In this document: positions 43,108-51,934 of the stretch, one piece after another
How positions within the stretch are numbered: the stretch's first letter is position 1
Layout of the letters: every line of letters begins with the position of its first letter
Assembly: GCA_016787805.1 (NCBI GenBank)
Contig: JAEUTY010000001.1
Location: 62,001-126,000, forward strand
DNA from: Flavobacterium sp.
Lineage (GTDB): Bacteria; Bacteroidota; Bacteroidia; Flavobacteriales; Flavobacteriaceae
Direction of reading: 5' to 3'
Length of the DNA: 64,000 nt
Made by a program: the position numbers and the translations under genes
The notes under the pieces: generated by a model
The model's database searches: none
Told to the model about the DNA's origin: nothing
The model's input: the letters and a program-made list of their open reading frames with translations, nothing else

Positions 43108-44682
43108 ATGAAAAAAACTTTACTTTTATTTCTACTTTACAGTTCTAGCTATCTTTTTGCTCAAACGACTTATCTTTCAACCGATTATGCCACTCAAAAC
43201 GAATCGTTTATTGTTAGTACAGCAACAGCTCCAGGTTTGACGCTAGATTTTGTTCAAACAGGCGCCAATTTCAATTGGGATTACAGTGCTCTTGAACCAG
43301 CATCGCAACAAACCATTACTTATCAAAATCCGAACAATGCAGGTTATAAAACTATCTGGTGCTTGTTTAACGGCTATATTGTTAATTGTAATTCGCAATT
43401 CAACAACAATTTTAATTTGGCTACCAAACTAACCGATGGATTAGTATTACAAGGAATTGGGTTAACAAATGTTATCGATCATTTAAAATTATCTACTACT
43501 TCTTTAGAAGACAAAATGATTGGTGCTAATATTACTTTCAATGGGACTACAGTGCCTTTTGTAGCTTCTTTCCAATCGCCTGATGTGTTGTACCAATTTC
43601 CTATCAATTACAATGACAATTATACGAATAACAGTGTGTTAAATTTAGATTTAACCACTTTTGGCGTTCCAATACTGATAGCTTCAACTGGACAAAGAAC
43701 CAATTTGGTGGAAGGTTGGGGTTCATTGGTTACGCCATTTGGAACTTACGCAAACGTTTTGAAAATGAAAACAACCTTGGTGAGTAACGTCACCATAACC
43801 AACAATGGAGTTCCACAGCAAACAACCGTGACTACGGTTTCTTACAAGTGGTTTGATCCTGCTCATGGTATACCTGTTTTGCAAGTTGATGGTAATTTGG
43901 TGGGTAGTGTTTGGACACCAACTGCCGTAAATTATTTTGATATTGAGCGTTGTTTAGCTCCAAATGCCTTATTTGCCTATTTGCCAGTCGCGGCCGATTT
44001 TGATCCTGTTGCCAATAATGCATCGGTTTCTTTTGTGAATGCGAGTACCAATTATGATACGTTGACATGGAATTTTGGAGACGGTTCTCCAACAACCACT
44101 GCAGCAAATCCAACACATAATTACTCTTGCCCAGGAACCTACGATGTAACTTTAGAAATTGTAAACGATTTTTGTAGCCCAAGTCAAACAGATTCAATTA
44201 CAATTCCAGTTGTGATTACCGACTCACAAAATGTGTTTACGACTGAGGTTCTTGTTGGAGATGCTTCACTATTAGCTGTTAGAGATTATGCCGGAACTAC
44301 TTATCAATGGTTGGATTGCGATAATGGGAATGCACCAATACCCGGAGCAACAGGTCAAACGTTTACGCCAACTTCAGTAAATGGAAACTATGCGGTTCAA
44401 TTAACAACTAATGGATGTGTAAGTATTTCAGATTGTTATACTTTAGGTGTATTGAATAACCCTAATTTTAATTTGGAAAACGCAATTGCTATTGCTCCTA
44501 ATCCAACCACAGGAATAATCACTATTTCAAGCCTATTTGAAGTAAAAGAAATTGCAATTTTCTCTGTTTTGGGTGAACTTATTTCAAACAGACCTGATTT
44601 ATCTCAACAAGCCAGTGGAATTTATTTTGTAAAAATCACCACCGACAAAGGTTCGGTCATGCGAAAAATTATAAAAGAATAA
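43108..44682 (+). CDS. Secreted PKD-domain protein with T9SS sorting domain
   Basis: 524 aa from the ATG at 43108 (MKKTLLLFLLYSSSYLFAQ); the TTG seven codons upstream is not needed. The large N-terminal region (about 20-290) is of unknown fold. A PKD domain (about 300-380) contains LTWNFGDGSPTTT and PTHNYSCPGTYDVTLEI. The last 75 residues form a type A T9SS signal (IAPNPTTGIITISS ... ASGIYFVKITTDKGS, ending in MRKIIKE). So it is exported to the surface or medium through type IX secretion. Ligand and role unknown. A strong terminator follows. Confidence 0.85.
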   Translation: MKKTLLLFLLYSSSYLFAQTTYLSTDYATQNESFIVSTATAPGLTLDFVQTGANFNWDYSALEPASQQTITYQNPNNAGYKTIWCLFNGYIVNCNSQFNNNFNLATKLTDGLVLQGIGLTNVIDHLKLSTTSLEDKMIGANITFNGTTVPFVASFQSPDVLYQFPINYNDNYTNNSVLNLDLTTFGVPILIASTGQRTNLVEGWGSLVTPFGTYANVLKMKTTLVSNVTITNNGVPQQTTVTTVSYKWFDPAHGIPVLQVDGNLVGSVWTPTAVNYFDIERCLAPNALFAYLPVAADFDPVANNASVSFVNASTNYDTLTWNFGDGSPTTTAANPTHNYSCPGTYDVTLEIVNDFCSPSQTDSITIPVVITDSQNVFTTEVLVGDASLLAVRDYAGTTYQWLDCDNGNAPIPGATGQTFTPTSVNGNYAVQLTTNGCVSISDCYTLGVLNNPNFNLENAIAIAPNPTTGIITISSLFEVKEIAIFSVLGELISNRPDLSQQASGIYFVKITTDKGSVMRKIIKE

Positions 44683-44690
44683 TAAATAAA

Positions 44691-44722
44691 AAAAACTCCG
44701 TTAGTACTAACGGAGTTTTTTT
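44691..44722. terminator. Bidirectional terminator
   Basis: Near-perfect palindrome AACTCCGTTAG/CTAACGGAGTT with flanking A6 and T7, between the PKD gene and the convergent small gene. Confidence 0.9.
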
Positions 44723-44861
44723 AGCCTTTGTTTTCGTTAAATTTTCGAGCTATTTCTTTCAGCTTTTCTTCGCGTGCTTTCTTTTTCGCTTTAGCCTTTT
44801 CTTGCGCCTTATGCAACTTATCGTTGTGCGCTTTGATGTTGCGTTCGTTGTTTCTTCCCAT
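44721..44861 (-). CDS. 46-aa Lys/Arg/Glu-rich helical protein
   Basis: A short gene starting at the ATG at 44861: MGRNNERNIKAHNDKLHKAQ, then a strongly charged helix rich in AKAKKKAREEK, ending RKFNENKG. No hydrophobic segment; one continuous alpha helix is predicted. Similar tiny basic proteins are conserved in Flavobacteriaceae. The stop codon lies inside the T run of the terminator at 44691. It might bind nucleic acid, but this is composition only. Supported by its composition and the compact fit between terminator and neighbouring gene. Confidence 0.6.
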   Translation of the reverse strand: MGRNNERNIKAHNDKLHKAQEKAKAKKKAREEKLKEIARKFNENKG

Positions 44862-44950
44862 ACCTCAAAGGTACAATTTTTTATCACAATCAAACTTTGG
44901 CACAACAATTGGTTATGGTTAAATGTCATTAATCATTAAATTTTAATATC

Positions 44951-45472
44951 ATGAAAAAAATTACTCTTGTTTTAGCTTTTATCGGGATGATAGGACTACA
45001 AAGTTGTACAATAAACGAAACAACAGATACTGTTGATAACGATACTATTAGTGAAGTTTTAGAAGTTACAACTTCTTTCAGTGGTGCTTCTAATGCTAAT
45101 TTTTATAGAATGGTAACAATAAGCCCTCCAATTTACACTTCCGATATGATTTTAGTATACCATTTGTACGAAGTTGATACTCAAACCGGATTGGATGTTT
45201 GGAGATTAATGCCACAAACCTATTATTTACCAGCGGGCGAGTTAGATTACAACTATGATTTTACTACTCATGATGTAAAGCTATTCATGGATGCCGATTT
45301 CAATATGAATACATTGTCTGCTGCTTGGACACAAAATCAAACGTTCCGAATTGTAATTATTCCAGGTTATTTCTCTGGTAAAACATCAAGCAAAGTCGAT
45401 TTCAACGATTACGAGGCAACGTTAAAAGCCTACAATATCAATCCGATGAAAATCAGAAAAATAAAAGCATAG
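44951..45472 (+). CDS. Lipoprotein of unknown function
   Basis: 173 aa, signal MKKITLVLAFIGMIGLQSC with lipobox Cys19. The mature part is beta-rich with several aromatic residues (MILVYHLYEVDTQTGLDVW, LPAGELDYNYDFTTHDVKLF, FRIVIIPGYFSG). It resembles generic flavobacterial lipoproteins with no named domain. Divergent from the 46-aa gene; followed by a hairpin terminator at 45499. Confidence 0.65.
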   Translation: MKKITLVLAFIGMIGLQSCTINETTDTVDNDTISEVLEVTTSFSGASNANFYRMVTISPPIYTSDMILVYHLYEVDTQTGLDVWRLMPQTYYLPAGELDYNYDFTTHDVKLFMDADFNMNTLSAAWTQNQTFRIVIIPGYFSGKTSSKVDFNDYEATLKAYNINPMKIRKIKA

Positions 45473-45498
45473 TTTATTATATAGTTGTTTAGTTGGTC

Positions 45499-45532
45499 AA
45501 AGAGGTTGTGATTTTCACGGCCTCTTTTTTTG
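45499..45532 (+). terminator. Terminator after the lipoprotein gene
   Basis: AAGAGG..GTG/CAC..CCTCTT interrupted hairpin followed by T7. Confidence 0.75.
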
Positions 45533-45540
45533 TAGCTATT

Positions 45541-45675
45541 TCCAGCCAACACTACAAGTCCGCGCCCAAACCAGCATTTTTCTAACAGCCAAAAAGCTTC
45601 CGCTGGTCGCTCTTTGGCTGTAACAAAAATTCCTGTTTTGTGCTGTGGGCTTTTCGCTTATGTCTGGGCTAAGGC
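45541..45675. repeat. Second type of intergenic inverted-repeat element
   Basis: A 135-bp non-coding segment with nested dyads: ACAGCCAAA/TTTGGCTGT (45585-45593, 45613-45621), an inner GCTTCCGCTGGTCGC, and an outer CCAGCC...GGGCT. Its sequence is unlike the TAGCCCCGAT family, but the size and intergenic location are similar. No ORF. Lies between the convergent lipoprotein and TerC-like genes. Confidence 0.6.
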
Positions 45676-45697
45676 CAAAGTTTTCAGTAGAAAAGTT

Positions 45698-46669
45698 TTA
45701 TTCTTCATCGCGCGAAGGTTTCTCATCGGCTTCTTTTTTGGTTTGGTGCAGTGAATAAAAAATACCAACAGCCAAAGCCAATGCTATAAAACCGAGTGAA
45801 GCCCATTCCGGAATTTCAAGATATTTATGCGCCAACATTTTAACACCAACAAAAGTCAATATCGCAATCAAACTGTATTCCAAATAACTGAATTTTTCCA
45901 ACATATTCGCCAAAAAGAAATACATCGAGCGCAAACCCAAAATGGCAAAAATATTCGAGCTAAACACCAAAAAAGGGTCTGAAGTAATAGCTAATATCGC
46001 CGGAACACTATCTACCGCAAACAATACATCCATCACTTCAATTACCAATAAAGCAACAAACAAGGGTGTAGCAGCTTTGCCTTTGGCTGTTTTAATAAAA
46101 AAGTTTTCTTTGTCGTGTTCTGATGTAATCGGAATTATTTTTCCAATGGTTTTGTATACAAAAGAGTGTTTCGGGTCAAATTCGTCATCTTCTTTCGAAA
46201 ATAACATCTTCATCGCCGTAAAAATTAAGAAAGCACCAAATAAATAAGTAGTCCAAGCAAATTTATTGATGATAATCACACCAAATGAAATCATCAAACC
46301 ACGAAAAATGATAGCGCCCAAAATTCCCCAAAATAATACACGATGTTGGTATTTTTGCGGAATCTTAAATGCGGCAAATATCACAGCAATCACAAATATA
46401 TTGTCAACACTCAACGAAAGCTCAATCAAATAACCAGTAATGAATTTTAAAGCAGCTCCAGTTTGCGTAAGCGTCGTTGGGTTGGCAATGTAATCGGTTC
46501 CGTACAACCAATAAATCACACCTGAAAATAAAAAGGACAAGGTAACCCAAATGCCTGTCCATTTGCTAGCTTCTTTGGTGCTAATTATGTGAGGTGTTTT
46601 ATTAAAAACCCCTAAATCTAAGGCAAGAATAACAAAAACTAAGGCAAAGAATAAAATCCAAACAATCAT
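45698..46669 (-). CDS. TerC family integral membrane protein
   Basis: 323 aa with eight or nine TM helices. Characteristic motifs: EASKWTGIWVTLSFLF, FITGYLIELSLSVDNIFV, RVLFWGILGAIIFRG, and EVMDVLFAVDSVPAILAIT. These are the family's acidic membrane motifs. TerC/Alx proteins act in tellurite resistance, alkaline response or, in recent work, manganese efflux with secreted metalloproteins. The isolated gene lacks ter partners, so a metal-export role is more likely than tellurite resistance. A TATCTTTG promoter element precedes it. Confidence 0.9.
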   Translation of the reverse strand: MIVWILFFALVFVILALDLGVFNKTPHIISTKEASKWTGIWVTLSFLFSGVIYWLYGTDYIANPTTLTQTGAALKFITGYLIELSLSVDNIFVIAVIFAAFKIPQKYQHRVLFWGILGAIIFRGLMISFGVIIINKFAWTTYLFGAFLIFTAMKMLFSKEDDEFDPKHSFVYKTIGKIIPITSEHDKENFFIKTAKGKAATPLFVALLVIEVMDVLFAVDSVPAILAITSDPFLVFSSNIFAILGLRSMYFFLANMLEKFSYLEYSLIAILTFVGVKMLAHKYLEIPEWASLGFIALALAVGIFYSLHQTKKEADEKPSRDEE

Positions 46670-46685
46670 AAAAATCGATTTTTCA

Positions 46686-46693
46686 CAAAGATA
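46686..46693 (-). promoter_or_regulatory. Bacteroidetes -7 promoter element for the TerC-family gene
   Basis: TATCTTTG on the minus strand, 16 nt upstream of the start at 46669. The next 90 bases (46700-46790) are low-complexity CAAAAAACAAAAATCC-type DNA. Confidence 0.5.
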
Positions 46694-46879
46694 AGTCTAA
46701 AAAACCCCAAAAAACAAAAAACAAATCCCAAAAAAAGAACAAATCCAAAATTCCAAAAAACAAAAATCAAAAGCAATTATCAAATTGGGTATTATAAAGT
46801 GTTTTTATATTAAAATCAAATATTATAAAATATACCCCTAAAAAAATAGGGTAAAATTATTTTTGAATCAAATTTTTGA

Positions 46880-46887
46880 TATATTTG
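46880..46887 (+). promoter_or_regulatory. Bacteroidetes -7 promoter element for glutamine synthetase
   Basis: TATATTTG matches TAnnTTTG, 40 nt before the ATG at 46928. A TTTG lies 14 nt upstream, closer than the usual spacing. AT-rich TAGGGT repeats (46846-46853, 46899-46905) flank it and could be regulator sites. Confidence 0.5.
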
Positions 46888-46927
46888 CATAAAATTTATA
46901 GGGTATAACTTTTTAAAATTAATTTTT

Positions 46928-49117
46928 ATGTCAACTTTACGTTTTCAAGCATTAAAAGATGCATCAGGCAGAAAGCCAGTAAAATTTGAAGAGGCTGGTA
47001 AAAAATCAGCACTTTTTGGTTCGAATGTATTTAATGATAAAGCAATGAAGCAGTATTTAACTGCAGATGCTTATAAAGGTGTAAAAGATGCAGTACAGCA
47101 CGGAACTAAAATTGACCGAAAATTAGCCGATTATATCGCTATGGGAATGAAAGAGTGGGCGTTGTCAAAAGGTGTGACTCACTACACACACTGGTTTCAA
47201 CCATTAACAGGTACAACAGCCGAAAAACACGATGCTTTTTTTGAAACGTCTTACGATGGTTCTGAAGCAGTAGAAAAATTTGGCGGTGGACAATTAGTAC
47301 AACAAGAACCTGATGCTTCTTCTTTCCCGAATGGTGGAATCAGAAATACTTTTGAAGCTCGCGGATATACAGCTTGGGATCCAACATCACCAGCATTTAT
47401 CTTCGGAACAACTTTGTGTATTCCTACTGTTTTCATTTCGTACACAGGTGAAGCTTTGGATTATAAGACACCTTTGTTAAGAGCATTAAATGCGGTTGAC
47501 GAAGCGGCAACTGATGTATGTAAATATTTTGATAAAAATGTTAAAAAAGTAACCGCTACTTTAGGCTGGGAACAAGAATATTTCTTGGTCGATGCGTCTT
47601 TAGCCAATTCTCGACCTGATTTAGTAATGACAGGGAGAACGTTACTTGGTCACACTTCGGCCAAAGGACAACAATTAGACGATCATTATTTTGGTTCAAT
47701 TCCGTCTCGTGCTTTAAATTTCATGAGAGAGTTGGAAGAAGAGTGTATGTTATTGGGAATTCCTGTAAAAACGCGCCACAATGAGGTAGCACCAAATCAA
47801 TTTGAATTAGCGCCAATTTTTGAAGAAACCAATTTGGCTGTGGATCACAATTCATTATTAATGGATGTAATGTCAAAAGTAGGTGAGCGTCACGACTTTA
47901 AAGTGTTATTTCACGAAAAACCATTCCAAGGTGTAAACGGTTCTGGTAAGCACAACAACTGGTCAATGGCTACTGATACCGGAGTGAATTTGCTTTCACC
48001 AAGCAAAACTCCAATGAGTAATTTACAATTCTTATCGTTCTTTATCAATACTATTAAAGCGGTTCAAGAATACGAAGAGTTGTTAAGAGCGTCGATTGCT
48101 ACTGCTAGTAACGATCACCGTTTGGGTGCAAATGAAGCGCCACCAGCAATTATTTCGGTATTTATTGGAGAGCAATTAACTAAAGTGTTGGCCGAATTAG
48201 AAGGTGTTTCCAAAGGAAAATTATCGCCTGAAGAAAAAACCGATTTAAAATTGAATGTTGTTGGTAAAATTCCAGATGTAATGTTAGATAATACCGACAG
48301 AAATAGGACATCACCTTTTGCTTTTACTGGAAATAAATTTGAGTTCAGAGCTGTAGGTTCTTCTGCTAACTGTGCCAATGCAATGACTACGTTGAATTCT
48401 ATCGTTGCTAAACAATTGAAAGAATTCAAAAAAGAAGTGGATGCTTTGATCGACAAAAAAGGATTGAAAAAAGACGAAGCCATTTTCAATGTACTAAGAG
48501 AATACATCAAACAAACCAAAAACATCCTTTTTGAAGGTGATGGTTATAGTGAAGCTTGGGAAAAAGAAGCTAAAAAACGTGGATTGAGCAATCACAAAAC
48601 AACACCAGCTGCTTTGAAAGCAAAAGTATCTAAAAAAGCATTGGATTTGTTCAGCGATTTGAATGTGATGAACCATGTTGAAGTAGAAGCACGCTACGAA
48701 ATCGAATTGGAAGAATACACTAAGAAAATCCAAATTGAAGGACGTGTTTTAGGCGATATTGCTCGCAATCACGTAATTCCAACGGCTATTCGTTACCAAA
48801 ATACCTTAATTGAAAATGTTCGCGGATTGAAAGATATTTTTGGAAAAGATTTCGAGAAAATCGCCAAAGAGCAAATCTCAATCATCAAAGAAATCTCAGA
48901 ACATATCGAAGGAATCAACTCTAATGTGGATGATATGATTGAAGCACGTAAAAAAGCCAATGCGTTAACCGATGCTCAAAAAATGGCTGAAATGTACTGC
49001 GATAAAGTAAAACCTTATTTTGATGTAATCAGAGAACATTGCGATAAATTAGAGTTATTAGTTGACGACGAAATCTGGACGTTAACCAAATACAGAGAGT
49101 TGTTGTTCACGAGATAA
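46928..49117 (+). CDS. glnN: Glutamine synthetase, type III
   Basis: 729 aa, the length of GSIII (about 700) and far longer than GSI. Conserved residues: THYTHWFQPLTGTTAEKHD, FGGGQLVQQEPDASSFPNGG, ATLGWEQEYFLVD (metal-binding Glu), RHNEVAPNQFELAPIFEETN, and VNGSGKHNNWSM. GSIII is the main glutamine synthetase in Bacteroidetes. It makes glutamine from glutamate, ammonia and ATP in the cytoplasm. Monocistronic with a promoter and terminator; nitrogen control would be expected but no site is recognised with certainty. Confidence 0.97.
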   Translation: MSTLRFQALKDASGRKPVKFEEAGKKSALFGSNVFNDKAMKQYLTADAYKGVKDAVQHGTKIDRKLADYIAMGMKEWALSKGVTHYTHWFQPLTGTTAEKHDAFFETSYDGSEAVEKFGGGQLVQQEPDASSFPNGGIRNTFEARGYTAWDPTSPAFIFGTTLCIPTVFISYTGEALDYKTPLLRALNAVDEAATDVCKYFDKNVKKVTATLGWEQEYFLVDASLANSRPDLVMTGRTLLGHTSAKGQQLDDHYFGSIPSRALNFMRELEEECMLLGIPVKTRHNEVAPNQFELAPIFEETNLAVDHNSLLMDVMSKVGERHDFKVLFHEKPFQGVNGSGKHNNWSMATDTGVNLLSPSKTPMSNLQFLSFFINTIKAVQEYEELLRASIATASNDHRLGANEAPPAIISVFIGEQLTKVLAELEGVSKGKLSPEEKTDLKLNVVGKIPDVMLDNTDRNRTSPFAFTGNKFEFRAVGSSANCANAMTTLNSIVAKQLKEFKKEVDALIDKKGLKKDEAIFNVLREYIKQTKNILFEGDGYSEAWEKEAKKRGLSNHKTTPAALKAKVSKKALDLFSDLNVMNHVEVEARYEIELEEYTKKIQIEGRVLGDIARNHVIPTAIRYQNTLIENVRGLKDIFGKDFEKIAKEQISIIKEISEHIEGINSNVDDMIEARKKANALTDAQKMAEMYCDKVKPYFDVIREHCDKLELLVDDEIWTLTKYRELLFTR

Positions 49118-49147
49118 TTTATTAGAACAAAGAAAATTGAATATAGA

Positions 49148-49180
49148 AAAAAACCTGCTTGTTGAGAGCAGGTTTTTTTA
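49148..49180. terminator. Terminator between glnN and the repeat protein gene
   Basis: AAACCTGCT/AGCAGGTTT hairpin with A7 and T7 flanks, between convergent genes. Confidence 0.85.
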
Positions 49181-49186
49181 TATATA

Positions 49187-50245
49187 CTAATTTGTGGTTG
49201 AAATTAATACTGTTGGAGAAGCACTTGCGTCATAGAGTTGTTGAGACCAACTGTTTGCATTCCTATTAAAAACATAAACTATATTACTAACAGTATCATT
49301 AAAAACAAAATTACCATTGGATTCTTGTAATGTAGGAGATGCAGTTGAACTATATGCTTGTGAAGACCAAGTTCCAGTTTTTCCATTAAAAACATACATT
49401 TTGTCATCTACAACATCATTAAACCCAATATTGCTATTTGATACAATGAATGATGGAGAGGCGCTTGCATTGTAGCTTTGAAAAGACCAAGTTCCAGTTT
49501 TTCCATTGAAAACATAAATTTTATTATCCACAATATCATTAAAAATAAAGTTGCCATTTGACACTTGAATAGTAGGAGAAGCACTTGAATTATAGGCTTG
49601 TGAAGACCAAGTTCCAGTTTTGCTATTGTAAACGTAAACTATATTATCAACAATATCATTAAACCCAAAATTTCCATTTGAGTTTAATATTGAGGGAGAA
49701 GCACCTGTATTATATTGTTGAAAGGTCCATGTGTTAGTTACTGTATTGCATGCATAAACCCTATCAGCAACAGTATCATTAAAAGCAAAACTTGAAGATT
49801 TATTGTTAATAATATCATCGTTAATGCTTGGATTACCATCTATACTAGCAACACTTCCTGCATGCATTGCATATGGCACACTCAATAACTGCGTTGTTCC
49901 AATTAAAGTATAATTGGTTCCCCCAGTAGCATCCATTTCTACTTTTAAAAATTTAGAATTGGTTCCCCAATTGATAGCTGAAAAAGTTCCAGTAGTCGGA
50001 GTTCCTTGACCAATTACTAAGTTAAATAAACCTTGTGCATTCGTAGTTTTAGTATGTGTTTCAGTATATAAAACAGTTCCTGAAGCAGAATTATCCAATA
50101 CTGATAGTCGAATTCCAACATTGGAACTCACAACAGGGTTTCCAGAACTATTTAAAGCTATAGCTTGATAGGAAATACCTTGTGGAACTTGGGCAAATGT
50201 TAATATTGTGAATAATAAAACGAGAGTGGTACAAATTTTTTTCAT
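49187..50245 (-). CDS. Secreted repeat protein with five 40-residue C-terminal units
   Basis: 352 aa, signal peptide MKKICTTLVLLFTILTFAQ. Residues of about 20-135 form a module shared with the protein at 50768 (VPQGISYQAIAL, IGTTQLLSVPYAMHAG). The C-terminal 200 residues are five tandem units of 40 aa, each with a core such as VYVFNGKTGTWSSQAY, SASPT and NGNFIFND. At DNA level the units are about 120 bp and similar, so expansion is recent. The IYVFN-TGTWS pattern recalls kelch/propeller blades, but the number is low. No T9SS tail seen. Partner of the small T9SS gene upstream (53-bp gap). Function unknown. Confidence 0.78.
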   Translation of the reverse strand: MKKICTTLVLLFTILTFAQVPQGISYQAIALNSSGNPVVSSNVGIRLSVLDNSASGTVLYTETHTKTTNAQGLFNLVIGQGTPTTGTFSAINWGTNSKFLKVEMDATGGTNYTLIGTTQLLSVPYAMHAGSVASIDGNPSINDDIINNKSSSFAFNDTVADRVYACNTVTNTWTFQQYNTGASPSILNSNGNFGFNDIVDNIVYVYNSKTGTWSSQAYNSSASPTIQVSNGNFIFNDIVDNKIYVFNGKTGTWSFQSYNASASPSFIVSNSNIGFNDVVDDKMYVFNGKTGTWSSQAYSSTASPTLQESNGNFVFNDTVSNIVYVFNRNANSWSQQLYDASASPTVLISTTN

Positions 50246-50261
50246 AGTATATATATTTTTA

Positions 50262-50297
50262 AAATTGAAATTGAAATTGAAATTGACATTGAAATTG
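50262..50297. repeat. AAATTG hexamer microsatellite, six units
   Basis: Six 6-bp units (AAATTG five times and one ACATTG) between two minus-strand genes. It begins one base after the stop codon of the T9SS gene (50299) and ends 16 bp before the start of the next gene. Confidence 0.85.
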
Positions 50298-50298
50298 C

Positions 50299-50751
50299 TT
50301 AACGCTTGATTATTTTAAACGATTTTTTTTGGTCAGATGATAATTGAATGACATAAATGCCAGTTGATAAATTCGATAAATCAACTGAATTATCACTTTG
50401 AATGTTTTTCTCTGTTACTAATTGACCATTAGTGCTAAAAATAATAACCTTTTGATTGCTTAAATTAGCTTTGCCATGAAATGTAATTCCAGTTGCAGTT
50501 GGGTTCGGATAGACAGTTATATTTTCACTAAGTTCAAATTGTGGAACTTCTAATTGTTGGTTTACCTGCGATAAAATACCAATCAAACCCGAACTCGATT
50601 GATTTTGATTAACTGGGTTAACAACAATTTCACCTATTGAAACCGATGAAGTTGCAGTAATCAAACTGCCTGAATTGACTGATTGAATTGTTGATTGAGC
50701 ATAATTCAGAAATGAATTAAAAAATAAGGTAATTAAAATGATTTTTTTCAT
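50299..50751 (-). CDS. Small secreted protein with T9SS sorting domain
   Basis: 150 aa from the ATG at 50751 (MKKIILITLFFNSFLNYAQ); an upstream in-frame ATG adds 15 residues before the signal and overlaps the gene at 50768. About 60 residues of mature protein (SVNSGSLITATSSVSIGEIV) precede a type A sorting domain (ENITVYPNPTATGITFHGK, then NLSTGIYVIQLSSDQKK, end FKIIKR). So it may be almost all sorting tail with a short cargo. Surface-exported. The position between the two shared-module proteins suggests a common surface structure (inference). Confidence 0.78.
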   Translation of the reverse strand: MKKIILITLFFNSFLNYAQSTIQSVNSGSLITATSSVSIGEIVVNPVNQNQSSSGLIGILSQVNQQLEVPQFELSENITVYPNPTATGITFHGKANLSNQKVIIFSTNGQLVTEKNIQSDNSVDLSNLSTGIYVIQLSSDQKKSFKIIKR

Positions 50752-50767
50752 GGTTGTAGGGTTTAAT

Positions 50768-51850
50768 TTATTTAGAAGAGTCAATATAGTTTCCACTCAT
50801 TTGAACGGATTTCCATTCGAAAGAAAGATTTCCACCTAAAGTGTAATTCGGAACAAAAGCATGTGCATGAGTTTCTGTATAAATGGTAAAAACATTGGAA
50901 TTATATCTAATCTCTTTAATAGAGCCATTTATAGGTGTTGTGTACCAATCAACAGTAATTTCCGGGGAGCTATTGCTTATTGTGGATCCAAAAGCATAAG
51001 CATTAGTATCAGTAACTATACAAAAAATGCTTCTTCCATAACCATAAATATCTCTTGGTGTACCCGAAATGGGATGTGAGAACCAATTGTAAGTTATATT
51101 ATTATTACTATCTGCTGTAAAAGTAAAAACATAGGCATGTGTTGATGTTAAAACAGCTATTGTCCCGTCGGAAGTACTTAATTTTATAGGTGTGCCAGAC
51201 AATTGAATTGGAAACCAAGTTGCAGTATCAACCTGATTGTTATCAATAGTGGCAACATAAGCATGAGTTGAGGTTAACACTCCTAATGAAAAGGAACAGG
51301 ATACAATATCTATTGGTTGTCCTTCTAATGGTTGCTCTATCCAGTTATTGTTATTCAATGCATTAGCTAAATAGTAGGCTTTATTGTTCGTCATAAATCC
51401 AGCTGTACTAGAATTGCTTAGTCGACCTTCTACATTTTGAGCATCTACACTATTGGCTTTCTCCGAATACAAAGCATATGGAACGCTCCACAATTGTGTG
51501 GTTCCTGACAAAATATAATTGGTTCCGCCCAAAACATCCAATTCTACTTTTAAAAATTTAGTGTTTGTTCCCCAATCAATCAAAGGAAATGATCCACTTA
51601 CTGGTGTTCCTTGACCAATTACTAAATTGTATAAACCTCGATCATTGGTGGTTGTGGTGTGCGTTTCGGTGTAAATTGTATTGCCAGTAATACTGTTTTC
51701 CAGTATTGAAAGACGAACTCCAATCAAAGTGTTTCCGACTGGATAACCTTGTGGATTCAGTGCAATTGCTTGATAAGAAACGCCTTGTGGTATTTGTGCT
51801 GACATTAAGAAACCACACAAAAAGCTGATAATGAGTACAATTCTTTTCAT
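50768..51850 (-). CDS. Secreted protein sharing its N-terminal module with the 49187 gene
   Basis: 360 aa from the ATG at 51850 (MKRIVLIISFLCGFLMSAQ); an upstream in-frame start at 51949 is unlikely. Residues of about 20-130 match the neighbour's module (IPQGVSYQAIALNPQGYPVG, GTTQLWSVPYALYSE). The C-terminal half has about four looser units of 40-45 residues built around LTSTHAYVATID, TDTNAYAFGS and TETHAHAFVP with W-F-x-x-P-I-x-G-T spacers. This is a different repeat class from the neighbour. Unknown function. Divergent from the OmpA-type genes (84-bp gap). Confidence 0.75.
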   Translation of the reverse strand: MKRIVLIISFLCGFLMSAQIPQGVSYQAIALNPQGYPVGNTLIGVRLSILENSITGNTIYTETHTTTTNDRGLYNLVIGQGTPVSGSFPLIDWGTNTKFLKVELDVLGGTNYILSGTTQLWSVPYALYSEKANSVDAQNVEGRLSNSSTAGFMTNNKAYYLANALNNNNWIEQPLEGQPIDIVSCSFSLGVLTSTHAYVATIDNNQVDTATWFPIQLSGTPIKLSTSDGTIAVLTSTHAYVFTFTADSNNNITYNWFSHPISGTPRDIYGYGRSIFCIVTDTNAYAFGSTISNSSPEITVDWYTTPINGSIKEIRYNSNVFTIYTETHAHAFVPNYTLGGNLSFEWKSVQMSGNYIDSSK

Positions 51851-51934
51851 AAATAAGATTTTTCTCAAAAATAATGATTTTTTTATTGGTATTACTTTTG
51901 CTAACATAAAATTATTTTTGACTACTTTCGTTAT

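Noticed and set aside
45698-46669. Tellurite resistance operon
   Set aside because: Only the TerC-family gene is present, with no terA/B/D/Z neighbours, so a resistance island is not supported.
46700-46790. Possible regulatory RNA upstream of glutamine synthetase
   Set aside because: Low-complexity A/C-rich DNA without stable pairing; it is on the far side of the promoter element and typical of simple intergenic repeats.
49200-49800. Possible CRISPR-like repeats
   Set aside because: The 120-bp period is in frame and encodes 40-residue protein units; there are no short direct repeats with unique spacers and no cas genes.
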